DNA from: Paracoccaceae bacterium
Lineage (GTDB): Bacteria > Pseudomonadota > Alphaproteobacteria > Rhodobacterales > Rhodobacteraceae
Reading direction: 5' to 3'
NCBI GenBank assembly: GCA_017852835.1
Contig: JAFMKS010000001.1
Coordinates: 1-64,000 of the forward strand
Length of the DNA stretch: 64,000 nt
Part shown: piece by piece, positions 27,858-37,794 of the stretch
How the letters are laid out: each line of letters begins with the position of its first letter
Numbering within the stretch: the stretch's first letter is position 1
Position numbers and translations under genes: made by a program
The notes under the pieces: generated by a model
What the model saw: only the letters and a program-made list of their open reading frames with translations
Databases searched by the model: none
Told to the model about the DNA's origin: nothing

Positions 27858-30800
27858 TCAAGATTTGCAAAGGTTAGTTTTCGCATCCAACAGGATGCGC
27901 TGTGGAATTTCCATGAATTTTGCCTCAGCCGTCCATAAAATGCCCGTTTTGATAGCGTATTTTTGATAAAGCTGTTTGATGGCGTGTTCGTAGATCACCA
28001 TTTGATTCAAAATCCCAATGGGGATTTGCTCAGCAGTTTCTGGGATTGCGCGGTTGGTTTTAAAATCGACAACGAAAACAGTTTCATCCTGCACGATCAA
28101 GCGATCAATGATCCCATGAAAGCAACGCTCGGAATATTCAGGTAGAACCGTGACAAAGGGGACTTCGGCAAAAGCATCTTTTTCAAAGATCCAACTTAGG
28201 TCAGGAGTGCCTAGTGCTTGCGTTGCACTCTCATAAGCGTGCAAGGCAATGTTTTCATCAATAGGCTGCTCCAATTTAACGCGCAGATTATTCGCGATCT
28301 GTGGCCAATTTTCCGTCGGATGAACAGGCAGATTTTCCAGCAGTAGGTGAACATAAGAACCGTAATTTTTCGCGGTTTCGCTATCCCAATTCACATCACT
28401 GGGCAGAGCCTTTGACCCTGGTAGTTCCGAGGGTGAAATGAGAACCGAACGCTCTTCTTGATTTGCTGGACTATTCTGTAACCATGTTGGTAATTCGACT
28501 TGGTTCTCTCCGGTCTTTTCGACATTGGCGTTTTGCAGCACCGGCCAATTACCATACTCAAGACGCCTGCCGTTACCTACAGGCGTTGTTAACCGCACTC
28601 CACCAGCAGCCTCAATGCCTTCGGTGATTTGTGAATGCCAACATTCAGAGGCATTTTGTACTTTGCCAGCCCCGGCAACGATTAACCATTTTTCTGCTCG
28701 CGTCATTGCGACATATAACAATCGATTGCGTTCTTCTTTTTCTTTTTCAAAGCATAGATCGTAAAGCTCTGCTATCGCGGCAGGGCGATCATTTTTGGTT
28801 CCACTCCACACAACTAAATCATCAGCATCAAAAAAATGCCCGCGCACATCGGCGCGCCGATCAACCGTATCTGGTAAAATGACGATGGGTGCCTCGAGCC
28901 CCTTTGATCCATGAACTGTCATCACGCGAACTTGGTTCTGTGCATTGTCCATTTGGCGCTTTATCTCGATATCTTTGTCGCGAACCCACGCGATAAAGCC
29001 GACAAGACTGGGCACTTCGACGGCCTCATATTCCAGTGCGATGGATAAAAGTGAATCAATACCGTCTTTGGCCTCGGGTCCTAGGCGTGACAAAAACCTT
29101 CCTCGTCCCTTATGTTTTGTCAGAATACGTTCAAGGATATCGAAAGGGCGCAACAGGTCGGTCTTGTTACGCAAATCTTCTAGGACCGATAGCTCATTCT
29201 GATATTCCTTGCGATTGGTACGCATTGCCTCAAACAGATGCTTGCCGTCCCGATCGTGCGCAAGTGTGAATAATCTTTGCTCATTCCAACCAAACAAAGG
29301 GGACTTAAGTATCGTTGCCAAAGCAAGGCTATCTTCTGGAAGAGCTAAAAATTCAAGAACGGCGAGCAAATCTTTAACAGCCAATTCAGATAATAATCGT
29401 AGCCGATCGGCACCTGCAATCGGGATATTCAGGTTTTTGCAGGCCCTTATGATTTCGTGAAATAGATCCTTACGGTTTTGAACTAGGATCAGGAAATCTC
29501 TTGGTTCAATTTTACGTCCAGTCCATTCGCCGTCGATCAATTTGTCAGGAAGCACCGTTTCAGAGTTTAACAATTCGGAAATTTCATGCGCGATGGACTG
29601 TGCCAAATGTCCTGTTTCACTGGAACGACCCATAATATCAACGGGGTCTTCCCAATTACCTTCATCTTCGGGCTCACTTGGCGGAATTACGGGCCAAAGA
29701 TCGACCCGGCCAGGCAAGGTGGTGTGAAATGCTTTGTGCGTTGCCTGTTCGGTAAACCCAGCTTTGGAGGCTTGTGCAAATACATGATCGACACATCGCA
29801 GAATTGCAGGTGAAGATCGAAATGAATATTCCAGCGCTGTTGATTGAAACGCCTGTTGGGAAGCGTTTAATTTGGTTGCAAATTCTTCCCTCATACGGTC
29901 GAATTCGCGCGGATCGGCCCCCTGAAACGAATAGATCGACTGTTTTTTGTCGCCAACAACGAAAATGGTTCGATTGATGTCGCGTGCACCGCTTCCGCTT
30001 GTGAATTCTTCGGCTAGCTTTTCAATGACGGCCCATTGGGTTGGGCTTGTGTCTTGGGCTTCGTCAACCAAAATATGGTCAATCCCCCCATCCAGCCGAA
30101 ATAGAACCCATTGGGCAACCGCAGATATTGAAAGCAGGTCCTTAGTTTTCAGGATCAAATCTTCGAAATCCAACCAACCGCGCCGTTGTTTTTCCTCTTC
30201 ATAAATCTCGACAAAGCGACACCCAAATTTTGACAAAGTGATGCTTGCGTTTAATGATTTGATGGCATTTTTTGCATGCTTGAAATCATGAATGCGTTGC
30301 ATGAAAGCATTCAATTCATTGCAATATGGGGCTAACTCCCCTTCGCGCAGTACCTTGGTGCCGATTTTGTCTATCTTTGGTTCAAATGGGGGTGTTGATT
30401 TCAGAAAAACAGTCTCTAACACAGTGAATTTCTCGACTGATCGTTCAGTGCACAATAGCAACTTTTCGGATAATTTTGCGGCTGATGCACCACCTGCATG
30501 CAAAATGGGGACTAGTTTCTTCACAAATTCCAGATCTGCATCATTGAATGATGAATGGAACAATTGTTCAACGGATGTATCTTGTGGGGCACCAAGAAAG
30601 CTTGCGATCTGCATGCTGGATGCCCTGTTGCTGAAGTACGATTTTCTGGAGATAATCTCGGTTAGAAGAGTGTCAAAGGATGCTTCACTGACCAATCGGT
30701 TCATATCGTTGAAAAGGATGCGATCCATTTGGTTTTCACTCATCTTATTCAGAGCAAGTTTCGCTATTTCATCTCTTGCTAACTCGTCAATTTCTGTGAA

Positions 30801-31223
30801 ATCAGGCGTAACGCCTGCTTCGAGTGGAAAACGCCTCAATAGTGATGAGCAAAACGAATGAATGGTTTGAATTTTTAACCCACCTGGCGCCTCAATCGCA
30901 CGCGCAAACAGTGTTCTAGCATGTGCAAGATCAGTTTCTGAATGCGTTGTTTGATCTGTAATTTCGCTTAGGGCGTGACGTAAGTCTTCGTTATTCAACA
31001 TTGCCCATTCGCCCAAACGCTTGAACAATCGGTTCTGCATCTCGGCGGCCGCAGCTTTGGTGTAGGTCAAACATAGAATATGTTCGGGTGCAACGTCCTC
31101 TAAAAGCAATCTCGCAACGCGGTCTGTTAATACCCGTGTTTTTCCGGACCCTGCATTGGCCGATAACCAAGTAGAGGTTTCGGGGCGTGCCGCAGTCAAT
31201 TGTGCTCTGCTGGCTTCGTTCAC
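27858..31223 (-). CDS. addA: Double-strand break repair helicase/nuclease AddA
   Basis: The helicase-nuclease subunit of AddAB, the alphaproteobacterial counterpart of RecBCD that resects DNA ends for RecA. The roughly 1121-residue protein has Walker A WLSANAGSGKTRVL, a UvrD-type motif II in DHILVDEAQDTSP, later motifs FVVGDKKQSIYSFQGA and VMTVHGSKGLEAPIVILPD, and a C-terminal PD-(D/E)XK nuclease with VFVVDFKTNR. Translation probably starts at a GTG (31223) after an aaggag site, sharing a GTGA overlap with the addB stop. An alternative start at 31262 is possible. Confidence 0.95.
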   Translation of the reverse strand: MNEASRAQLTAARPETSTWLSANAGSGKTRVLTDRVARLLLEDVAPEHILCLTYTKAAAAEMQNRLFKRLGEWAMLNNEDLRHALSEITDQTTHSETDLAHARTLFARAIEAPGGLKIQTIHSFCSSLLRRFPLEAGVTPDFTEIDELARDEIAKLALNKMSENQMDRILFNDMNRLVSEASFDTLLTEIISRKSYFSNRASSMQIASFLGAPQDTSVEQLFHSSFNDADLEFVKKLVPILHAGGASAAKLSEKLLLCTERSVEKFTVLETVFLKSTPPFEPKIDKIGTKVLREGELAPYCNELNAFMQRIHDFKHAKNAIKSLNASITLSKFGCRFVEIYEEEKQRRGWLDFEDLILKTKDLLSISAVAQWVLFRLDGGIDHILVDEAQDTSPTQWAVIEKLAEEFTSGSGARDINRTIFVVGDKKQSIYSFQGADPREFDRMREEFATKLNASQQAFQSTALEYSFRSSPAILRCVDHVFAQASKAGFTEQATHKAFHTTLPGRVDLWPVIPPSEPEDEGNWEDPVDIMGRSSETGHLAQSIAHEISELLNSETVLPDKLIDGEWTGRKIEPRDFLILVQNRKDLFHEIIRACKNLNIPIAGADRLRLLSELAVKDLLAVLEFLALPEDSLALATILKSPLFGWNEQRLFTLAHDRDGKHLFEAMRTNRKEYQNELSVLEDLRNKTDLLRPFDILERILTKHKGRGRFLSRLGPEAKDGIDSLLSIALEYEAVEVPSLVGFIAWVRDKDIEIKRQMDNAQNQVRVMTVHGSKGLEAPIVILPDTVDRRADVRGHFFDADDLVVWSGTKNDRPAAIAELYDLCFEKEKEERNRLLYVAMTRAEKWLIVAGAGKVQNASECWHSQITEGIEAAGGVRLTTPVGNGRRLEYGNWPVLQNANVEKTGENQVELPTWLQNSPANQEERSVLISPSELPGSKALPSDVNWDSETAKNYGSYVHLLLENLPVHPTENWPQIANNLRVKLEQPIDENIALHAYESATQALGTPDLSWIFEKDAFAEVPFVTVLPEYSERCFHGIIDRLIVQDETVFVVDFKTNRAIPETAEQIPIGILNQMVIYEHAIKQLYQKYAIKTGILWTAEAKFMEIPQRILLDAKTNLCKS

Positions 31224-34168
31224 TGCAATCGCTCCTTCTTTGGAGGGTGCGATACATCCCATTCCCCGTAACGTGATAGGTGATCATAGTCTGAAAAATC
31301 GTCAGACTTGAACAATGCTCGACGTGCGGTGAAACCTTGATCTGGATCCTGATAACGTTCAATCAGTTGACGCAGTTTGCGATATGCTTCTTCAACACTT
31401 TCCTTTTCGAATGGCGCGTTCACGATCTTGGCGGGATTTCCCAAGCCTACGAATGCAGCATTAAACACTTTATTAGGCTCTATTTTCGCAAAACCAGAGT
31501 GTTCTGCCACTAGTGCAAGAAGGTACAATTGTTTGTCAAAGTATAGTTGTTGTTTTTCGGTCGGTGCGACGCCAGTTTTGTAATCGTATATTACGAATGA
31601 TCCGTCTGAGCGCTGATCAACACGATCAGCGATTGCACGAATTGTGAAGTTTAATTCGGGGATCACCAATCGACCAGACGCCTCAAATCCAATTGGTTCA
31701 GCATTTTTGCGGCGCTCTGCCTCACCATCTATCAACCAATCGATCACTTGATCCAATCGATTGCGCCAAAATACCTGGGTTGATGGCCAGGGAACTGAGT
31801 TATGAAGAGTGTCTTCCAATATCTCCATAAATTTTTCCCGACGCCAATCTGCTGGAATATTAGGCCATTCGCGAAAGTAATTTTCCAGCACTTCGTGAAC
31901 AACTGTTCCACGCATTCGCGCATCTGGCGTTGCATTTAATGGATTAAGTCGACGCAATCTCAGGATATGTTTTGCATAAATTGCATACGGGTCACGAATT
32001 AGGGTACGAACGTCGGTCACGGCTAATGTTTTTGGCCGTGCTTCGATTGGCGGGCAGGGTGCGGGACGGAGAGCTGATCTAATAGAACCCTCGCAATTCG
32101 CATTGTCGATTTTATCCGTTAATGCCAGCCAAAATGCGCCACGTTTCCTCATATTGTCTAATGCGACAGGACCATTTTGTTCGGGCAATCCATTTAACAA
32201 GTTCATTAAACGGTTAATCCATCGGGACGGAACCGTTTCGGCGTCGTTTGAGCGAATGGAACGCGTAATCCATACGTTTTTTTGACATATCAACTGTTGG
32301 TAATCATGCGCAGAGAGACCAATTTTTCGCTCTGGTACACGCAGACCTGTACCTTTTCGCATTTGCCGATTCAACCATGGATCGCTGTCACCTGTTTCAG
32401 GCCACGTTCCCTCGTTCAATCCCGCAAGGATATAGAGATCAGCGCCCTGAACACGTGCCTCTAAAGTTCCCCAAATTAATACCCTAGGATGGGTTTCATT
32501 TGTTTCGCGTAGCGAATCTTTGGCCAATAGTCCCTTAAAAATGCTTAAGTAGTCCCTAATATCGCATTCCAACGCAGTTTCGCTCGTCTCGCTCAGCCGA
32601 TCAATGATCCGACGGATAGGTTGGGCAGATGGCCCCTGCCAAAGACGACTCTCATCACCGCTTTTATAGGTACTTCCGTTTGCGATTTTCTCACTCAGCT
32701 CAACGTGTGTATGCAGCCATATATCGAAATTTTGCTCAGATTGTTTCTCGGGAATTATGAAACAGTCGGAAAACCACTCACACCACTGTTCTACCAAATC
32801 ACTTGATTGTTTTTCTGCCCAATCTGCCAACACTTCTGTTGTCGGTGAGACTATACCATCTCTTCTAAGATACAGTTCAAGCTCTCGGGTTAGGCGCAGA
32901 TGTTCACCGCGGGTTTCATCATCGTTGTGACAATGCGGATGCTGGAGAATAGCGAAAATCTGAGAAATTTTAACTTCACTTCCCAGCAAATTCGCAGTTT
33001 CTCGCAAAAACCGACCAACTGGCGTCAGGGTCAGCGGTATCCCCGCACTATCATCTGGGGTGATTTCCCATCGCGCCATGATCGAGGATACGTAGCGCGA
33101 AATCTCTCGATCTGGTGTAATTAGGGTCGCGGTTTCACCCGTCTCAACGGCCTGACGCAGCCGCAGAGCGATCGCCAACGCCTCTTGTCGTTTTGATACC
33201 GCCTCCACCAGCGTGATTCCGTCTGTAGCTTGAATTAAGTTTCTGAGTTTTGGCCCCTCTCTCATCCAGCTATCTGTCACCGGTGCGGGCCGTAGACTGA
33301 GCGAGATCAGGGAGGATCGGTCGGTATCAGTAGGCGCATTTGCCCAGTTCGAAACCTTTGTTGGATCGGTGCCACATGTTTCGACGACTTTCGCCAAGCG
33401 AAATTGTGGATGATCCTCGGTTGCGCGGTCTGATAATAGATGCGACCACATTGATTGGGGCGCATCAAAATCAAAACCCGGCAATATGATGTGGCCATTT
33501 GATAATTGTGAGACGGCCGCCATCAGGTCCAATGTTGGTCTCCGCGATCCAGTTGAACCCAGTACATAAACAGAGTCTAACATTGGATTTCTTGACCAAT
33601 ACTCTGTCAAATTTGCCGTTTGGTCCTTTAATGAACTTGCTGCGATCTGACCATTTTGATTGTCTAAGTATCCAAATATAATTTTCAAAAATTCCAGCGC
33701 GTTTCGCCAGTGCCCTGATTGATCTTGAACGTTCAGTTCCATCAAACTCTTGGCACTGACGTTTTCTTCCACAATCTCGTTCATCAGGCTTTGAAGACTA
33801 TCAGAAAGTGAAAATAGGGACGATTTTGGCGCAAAACTGGGCTGTGCATTCAGCAGTCCAGACACAAGGCGAATAAACTCGAACTTTTCGCTAATTGTAT
33901 TCGTGTCATTCGTTGGAAAAGACCCATGCATTAGGCTGCCTAGATCACCTATCAAATGTAATTTGGGAAGCAGCATGCATTTTTGTTCGGCGAAAATCTC
34001 GATCAGGCGCGAACGCATGCGTGATGTATTAACGATCACATTTATTCGGGCAAGTTCATGTGGGGGGCGATCCACATATCTTTGGATTAATCCATTTACG
34101 AACTCGCGTGGGTAGTCCGAACCTAAAGGAATGCCATAAATGCGTGGATGTGGTTCTTTAACTGCCAT
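31220..34168 (-). CDS. addB: Double-strand break repair protein AddB
   Basis: The partner subunit of AddAB, about 982 residues. The N-terminal part resembles an inactivated helicase (no complete Walker A is seen), and the C terminus holds a PD-(D/E)XK nuclease with FVIYDYKTGVAPTEKQQ (near residue 890). ILAGLNEGTWPETGDSDPWLNRQMR is a typical AddB segment. I chose the start MAVKEPHPRIYGIPLG at 34168, which overlaps the end of the nucleotidyltransferase gene by eleven bases; its ribosome site is weak. The 3' end overlaps addA by four bases. Confidence 0.93.
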   Translation of the reverse strand: MAVKEPHPRIYGIPLGSDYPREFVNGLIQRYVDRPPHELARINVIVNTSRMRSRLIEIFAEQKCMLLPKLHLIGDLGSLMHGSFPTNDTNTISEKFEFIRLVSGLLNAQPSFAPKSSLFSLSDSLQSLMNEIVEENVSAKSLMELNVQDQSGHWRNALEFLKIIFGYLDNQNGQIAASSLKDQTANLTEYWSRNPMLDSVYVLGSTGSRRPTLDLMAAVSQLSNGHIILPGFDFDAPQSMWSHLLSDRATEDHPQFRLAKVVETCGTDPTKVSNWANAPTDTDRSSLISLSLRPAPVTDSWMREGPKLRNLIQATDGITLVEAVSKRQEALAIALRLRQAVETGETATLITPDREISRYVSSIMARWEITPDDSAGIPLTLTPVGRFLRETANLLGSEVKISQIFAILQHPHCHNDDETRGEHLRLTRELELYLRRDGIVSPTTEVLADWAEKQSSDLVEQWCEWFSDCFIIPEKQSEQNFDIWLHTHVELSEKIANGSTYKSGDESRLWQGPSAQPIRRIIDRLSETSETALECDIRDYLSIFKGLLAKDSLRETNETHPRVLIWGTLEARVQGADLYILAGLNEGTWPETGDSDPWLNRQMRKGTGLRVPERKIGLSAHDYQQLICQKNVWITRSIRSNDAETVPSRWINRLMNLLNGLPEQNGPVALDNMRKRGAFWLALTDKIDNANCEGSIRSALRPAPCPPIEARPKTLAVTDVRTLIRDPYAIYAKHILRLRRLNPLNATPDARMRGTVVHEVLENYFREWPNIPADWRREKFMEILEDTLHNSVPWPSTQVFWRNRLDQVIDWLIDGEAERRKNAEPIGFEASGRLVIPELNFTIRAIADRVDQRSDGSFVIYDYKTGVAPTEKQQLYFDKQLYLLALVAEHSGFAKIEPNKVFNAAFVGLGNPAKIVNAPFEKESVEEAYRKLRQLIERYQDPDQGFTARRALFKSDDFSDYDHLSRYGEWDVSHPPKKERLQ

Positions 34169-34835
34169 GAAATTTCTGTTTTGCCTGCTCGAATGCCTGT
34201 TTGGTTCCGATATCAATCCACGGATCTGGGTATATCACGGCTTTTGCGCGTTTATGATAGATCATGTCGTCCCAAATTGCGTTAAGTGAAAAAACTGTCT
34301 GGCTAAAGTCTCTAACAATCTGTGATTTTATGATCTGACAACTGGCGTATGTGTAAATCCCGCCCCGTGTTATCACGTTATCATCACCAATTGAAAAGTC
34401 ACCTTTTTTGCCTGTTCTGCCCTCTGCGTTTTCGGGCGTTACACACAACAACAAAGCATCCATTGTTTCAGGATCCCACTGTTCCATCAAAAGCGTCAGA
34501 GGATTGATCCCCGTCCATAAGGTATCGGAATTCATTGTGAATACGGTGTCCAAGTTTTGCGCCAAAGATATTCGTTTAAGCCCGCCACCCGTATCCAAAA
34601 TCTCATTCTCTTCCACAAAAACAGAGACATCTGAACTAGTGAAATAACTTACCAACTTCTCCGACTGAAAATGCGCGTTCACGGAAATTGAGGGGACCAT
34701 GCTATTTCTTGCGTGCGCAATTGCATGTTCGATCAATGCCGAACCGTTAAACGACAGAAGTGGTTTGGGGGTGTCGACAGTTAATTCCTGCATCCGGGTT
34801 CCAAAACCTGCTGCGAAAATGACCGTTGGAAACAT
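34158..34835 (-). CDS. murU: Nucleotidyltransferase, MurU-like (N-acetylmuramate-1-phosphate uridylyltransferase)
   Basis: A 225-residue sugar-1-phosphate nucleotidyltransferase. The N terminus VIFAAGFGTRMQELTVDTPKPLL is the nucleotide-binding signature, NSDTLWTG carries the metal-binding aspartate and the C terminus has DPWIDIGTKQAFEQA. Its start overlaps the last base of the kinase gene, and the pair matches AmgK-MurU, which recycle N-acetylmuramate to UDP-MurNAc and bypass early peptidoglycan synthesis. MurU is inferred from the pairing; other NDP-sugar uses are possible. Confidence 0.85.
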   Translation of the reverse strand: MFPTVIFAAGFGTRMQELTVDTPKPLLSFNGSALIEHAIAHARNSMVPSISVNAHFQSEKLVSYFTSSDVSVFVEENEILDTGGGLKRISLAQNLDTVFTMNSDTLWTGINPLTLLMEQWDPETMDALLLCVTPENAEGRTGKKGDFSIGDDNVITRGGIYTYASCQIIKSQIVRDFSQTVFSLNAIWDDMIYHKRAKAVIYPDPWIDIGTKQAFEQAKQKFHGS

Positions 34836-35800
34836 TACTGACTCTCATACTTTCGTTCGTAGCGTTCTAAAGGTAAGGACAAGTCCGCGTTTAAAGTCAC
34901 GCAATCTTCTGACTCTAATGCTTGATGGACGTACCTTAATGTGCGCGGAACAAAGGTGGCGTATTTGGTTTTCCCTTGACTAACCAAGCGATCAAAAATG
35001 CCCAATATGCGCAGATTCCGCTGCAATTTTAACGCATTTATTGCTCGGGATATCTGCGTGCGATCGATCCCTTTTTTAAAGGCAAAAGAATTGATTAAAT
35101 ACTCGCGCAGGTCCTCGTCCAAGTCCCGTCTTACGTCCCACAAGAGTGAAACAAGATCATAGCAAGGGTCACAGTTAAACGCGTCTTGGAAATCAAGAAT
35201 ACCAACCTGTGCTGGCCCAGTTCTGTTTGGAATCCAAACCAAATTTTCGACGTGACAATCACGTAAGGATAAGGTGCTCTGCTTTGATAGGGAACGATTG
35301 AACAACTCATGCAGTTTTGTGCGCATAAGTTGCAAATTCCCATGCGTGCAATTTGCAACTTCGGGGACCTCAAAAAATGGATTTAGCATTTCTGTTAAAT
35401 TGTCTGGTGTCGCAACTGATCGCTTCATTCCTGGTCCAGCTTGTAATCGGCACAGCATCGAAATGGCGGCCTTATATCTTTCGGGTTCTAAAGCTTGGTC
35501 TATTTCTAAATCTTGGGCAAATGTTCGCACGCCAAGGTCCTGAAGCAACATCAAGCGATGTGTTCGATCACTTGCATAAATTTCAGGTGCGCTTAGCCCA
35601 ATGGAATTCAAGTAATTTGCGACGTCTTGAAATGCGTCAAAGCTTTTTGGGCTTTCCAATTCAGCATCCATTAAAATGGCCGAACCAGAACAGCTTGTGA
35701 GCCTAAAATATTTACGATTTGACGCATCGGGTGAAATTGGGACGATATGATCGTAGGCCCAGTCAGACTTGGTCAGGAAAGTATCATAAACATCATTCAT
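34835..35800 (-). CDS. amgK: Aminoglycoside-phosphotransferase-fold kinase, AmgK-like
   Basis: An APH-fold kinase of about 321 residues that should phosphorylate the anomeric carbon of N-acetylmuramate/GlcNAc. The PDASNRKYFRL segment is the nucleotide-binding loop, LMLLQDLG is the hinge, LRDCHVENLVW is the catalytic loop (HxDxxxxN variant with RDCHVEN), and VGILDFQDAFNCDPCYDL gives the metal-binding DFQD. Start choice is uncertain: 35800 gives a family-like N terminus, while an in-frame start at 35818 is possible. It overlaps the tsaE end by eight bases and leads directly into murU. Confidence 0.85.
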   Translation of the reverse strand: MNDVYDTFLTKSDWAYDHIVPISPDASNRKYFRLTSCSGSAILMDAELESPKSFDAFQDVANYLNSIGLSAPEIYASDRTHRLMLLQDLGVRTFAQDLEIDQALEPERYKAAISMLCRLQAGPGMKRSVATPDNLTEMLNPFFEVPEVANCTHGNLQLMRTKLHELFNRSLSKQSTLSLRDCHVENLVWIPNRTGPAQVGILDFQDAFNCDPCYDLVSLLWDVRRDLDEDLREYLINSFAFKKGIDRTQISRAINALKLQRNLRILGIFDRLVSQGKTKYATFVPRTLRYVHQALESEDCVTLNADLSLPLERYERKYESQ

Positions 35801-36257
35801 GACCAGGTAGCTTTTCATCCCATTTTTTGTTTGTCCAACTGAAGTGAAACACCCGTGTTTCATGACCGCTTGCACTAATATTGATATTCAATGCGGAGTT
35901 AGGAAGGAAGTCGGTGATTTGATCGGGCCATTCAATCAATATGGTTGCGCTTTCAATCGCGTCCAACAGGCCAAGTTCTATGACTTCGCTAGGGTCACTC
36001 AATCGATATAGGTCCGCGTGCCAGAGTTCTCCGATTTCGGTGTCATATTGCTGAACAAGTGTGAATGTGGGTGACGGAATATCTTCTTCAAATTGTAACA
36101 CTGATTGGATAAGTGCGCGGCAAAAATAACTTTTCCCTGCGCCGACGTTCCCATTCAACAAAATTATATCTTCAGCCGCGAGGTTGTTCGCCAACTTCGC
36201 TGCATAAATCGCTGTTTGTTCGGGGCTATCAAATTGTACTGTTCTCGAATTTGCCAT
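35793..36257 (-). CDS. tsaE: tRNA threonylcarbamoyladenosine biosynthesis ATPase TsaE
   Basis: An ATPase that drives the TsaB-TsaD-TsaE cycle for the t6A modification of tRNA. The 154-residue protein has Walker A LLNGNVGAGKSYFCRAL, SPTFTLVQQY and the HADLYRLSDPSEVIELGLLD motif. A conserved IEWPDQITDFLP ends the core. The ATG at 36257 is chosen over an upstream start at 36344, which would run into the broken PAS gene. tsaD lies at 45008 on the same strand. It is followed by amgK-murU-addB-addA. Confidence 0.94.
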   Translation of the reverse strand: MANSRTVQFDSPEQTAIYAAKLANNLAAEDIILLNGNVGAGKSYFCRALIQSVLQFEEDIPSPTFTLVQQYDTEIGELWHADLYRLSDPSEVIELGLLDAIESATILIEWPDQITDFLPNSALNINISASGHETRVFHFSWTNKKWDEKLPGHE

Positions 36258-36297
36258 GCACAACAAATGACAGTTCGAAATTTGTCTGACAAGAGCT

Positions 36298-37741
36298 TTA
36301 GTAGGTAAAACAAACTGTAGTATGCTGCCCCATGAGAGGGACAATTTGTACGCTAATGCGCTGCTCGTTTTCGTAGATTATGTCCTCTCTCCAACCTTCG
36401 CTTTCGTCGATTTGATTAATAAAATCACGTCTCTCTCCTCACAGACCGGTAGGTTTAGAGCGCGATTGCCACAGCTTGCTGGCGTCTTGGATTGTTGATC
36501 GGTTTTCTGGGTCAGTTGATAGGCCATCCCATAAATGCGCATGTGCTTCGTTTTGGTGATACAATTCACCAGAAATTGAGAAGATAGCGATTGCGCCGTC
36601 TAGATTGTTGAAAAGTTCGCGGTGTAATTCCAATTCGGCAGTAAAACTGCCGCGACATTGATATTTCTGCAGTCATATCTTCAAACAAAAATGCCAATGC
36701 GCCATCTGGGTGCCGACGCCCAGAAATCCGAAATGTTGCACCGGAGGGTAAATTCCAAATTTCGGTGTAGGTCCTCTCGGTTGCTGCCGCGACCAAAATG
36801 GCAAGCTTTTCCCTCCAGCGCACATATTTTGGTCTCAGGCATGATTTGATTATCCCAAAGCTTATCGAACGCAGTTAACAAATTTGGGCGTGCGCTTAAA
36901 AAATCGGCGGTAAGGGCGGTAAGGTCAATCAATGCGGGATTAAAAAGCATTAATTGCCTGTTTCGATCAAAAATTGCTAGACCAATGGAAAGCGTGGCAA
37001 AGGTTTTTGTAAGGGTTTGGACAAAATTTTTCTGTGCTTGCTGTGCGCGTACGATTTCGGTGATGTCCAATGCATATTGGACCGAGCTTTTGGGTACTGA
37101 AAATTTGTTGATATCGAACCAGAGCGGTGGTTTTTTTCCACCGCGAATTTCACACGCTCGACATGAATATCGTTAGATGTTGCAAAGCGAATAAGCTGCT
37201 TCCCGAGATCGCTGCCAAGTTCGCGGAAAGCGGCATTCGACATCATGACGTTTCCCGATTCAGCGATTTACTAAACGGGAAACGGCGTGTTTTCCACGAC
37301 ATTCTGTACCATTTCCAATTCATGTTTTGCGCGGCGCAAAGTATAAATGTTAGAAGCAGTGGCAGAGCCTAATAGCTCTATTTGTAAATCTTAATGTTTT
37401 TTTGTAACCCGCAAAATTGCCGGATCGTGCTTCCAAGGCGAACCGAGTTCGTTGATGCCGTCTTTGCCATCTGCAAGCGATGTTGCATCAGGAAAATGAT
37501 GTTCAAAAAACGTTAATAAATCTGCTAAACCATCGGCCAATTTCAGGTCTCGCAACATGTTATGTGCGGCATCTGTATTGTGCCTTAATTCGTTTCCCTG
37601 AAACCATAATGTAATCTTTTGATCGCTTTCTGTGGATTTGGAGTTCAAAGGAAAGTTGGTTTTTAGGATAATTAAACCTGAAACCAGCAGGATCGCTGAA
37701 ATTGATGCCAAAAAAACAGTAATTTCAACAAGATGTTCCAT
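36298..37741 (-). pseudogene. Decayed PAS-domain sensor-like gene
   Basis: Reading from an ATG at 37741, a membrane helix (about residues 5-26) leads into an uncharacterised region, then into PAS-like segments that can be followed to a TAA at 36298. In-frame stops are at 37391-37393, 37271-37273, 37268-37270 and 36439-36441. Frameshifts lie in a seven-base homopolymer at 37131-37137, near 36823-36830, and near 36643-36646. Recovered pieces in order include VVENTPFPV, SNAAFRELG, FVQTLTKTFATLSIGLAIFDRNRQL, WNLPSGATFRISGRRHPDGALAFLFED, ELHRELFNNLDGAIAIFS and, after the last stop, RDFINQID and VQIVPLMGQHTTVCF. Several TGG-type codons at conserved tryptophans appear to be the stops. Confidence 0.88.
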
Positions 37742-37794
37742 AAAGATGTCCCATTATTTTGGATTCAAAGGACAGAAAACTGGTTAATAATTCG

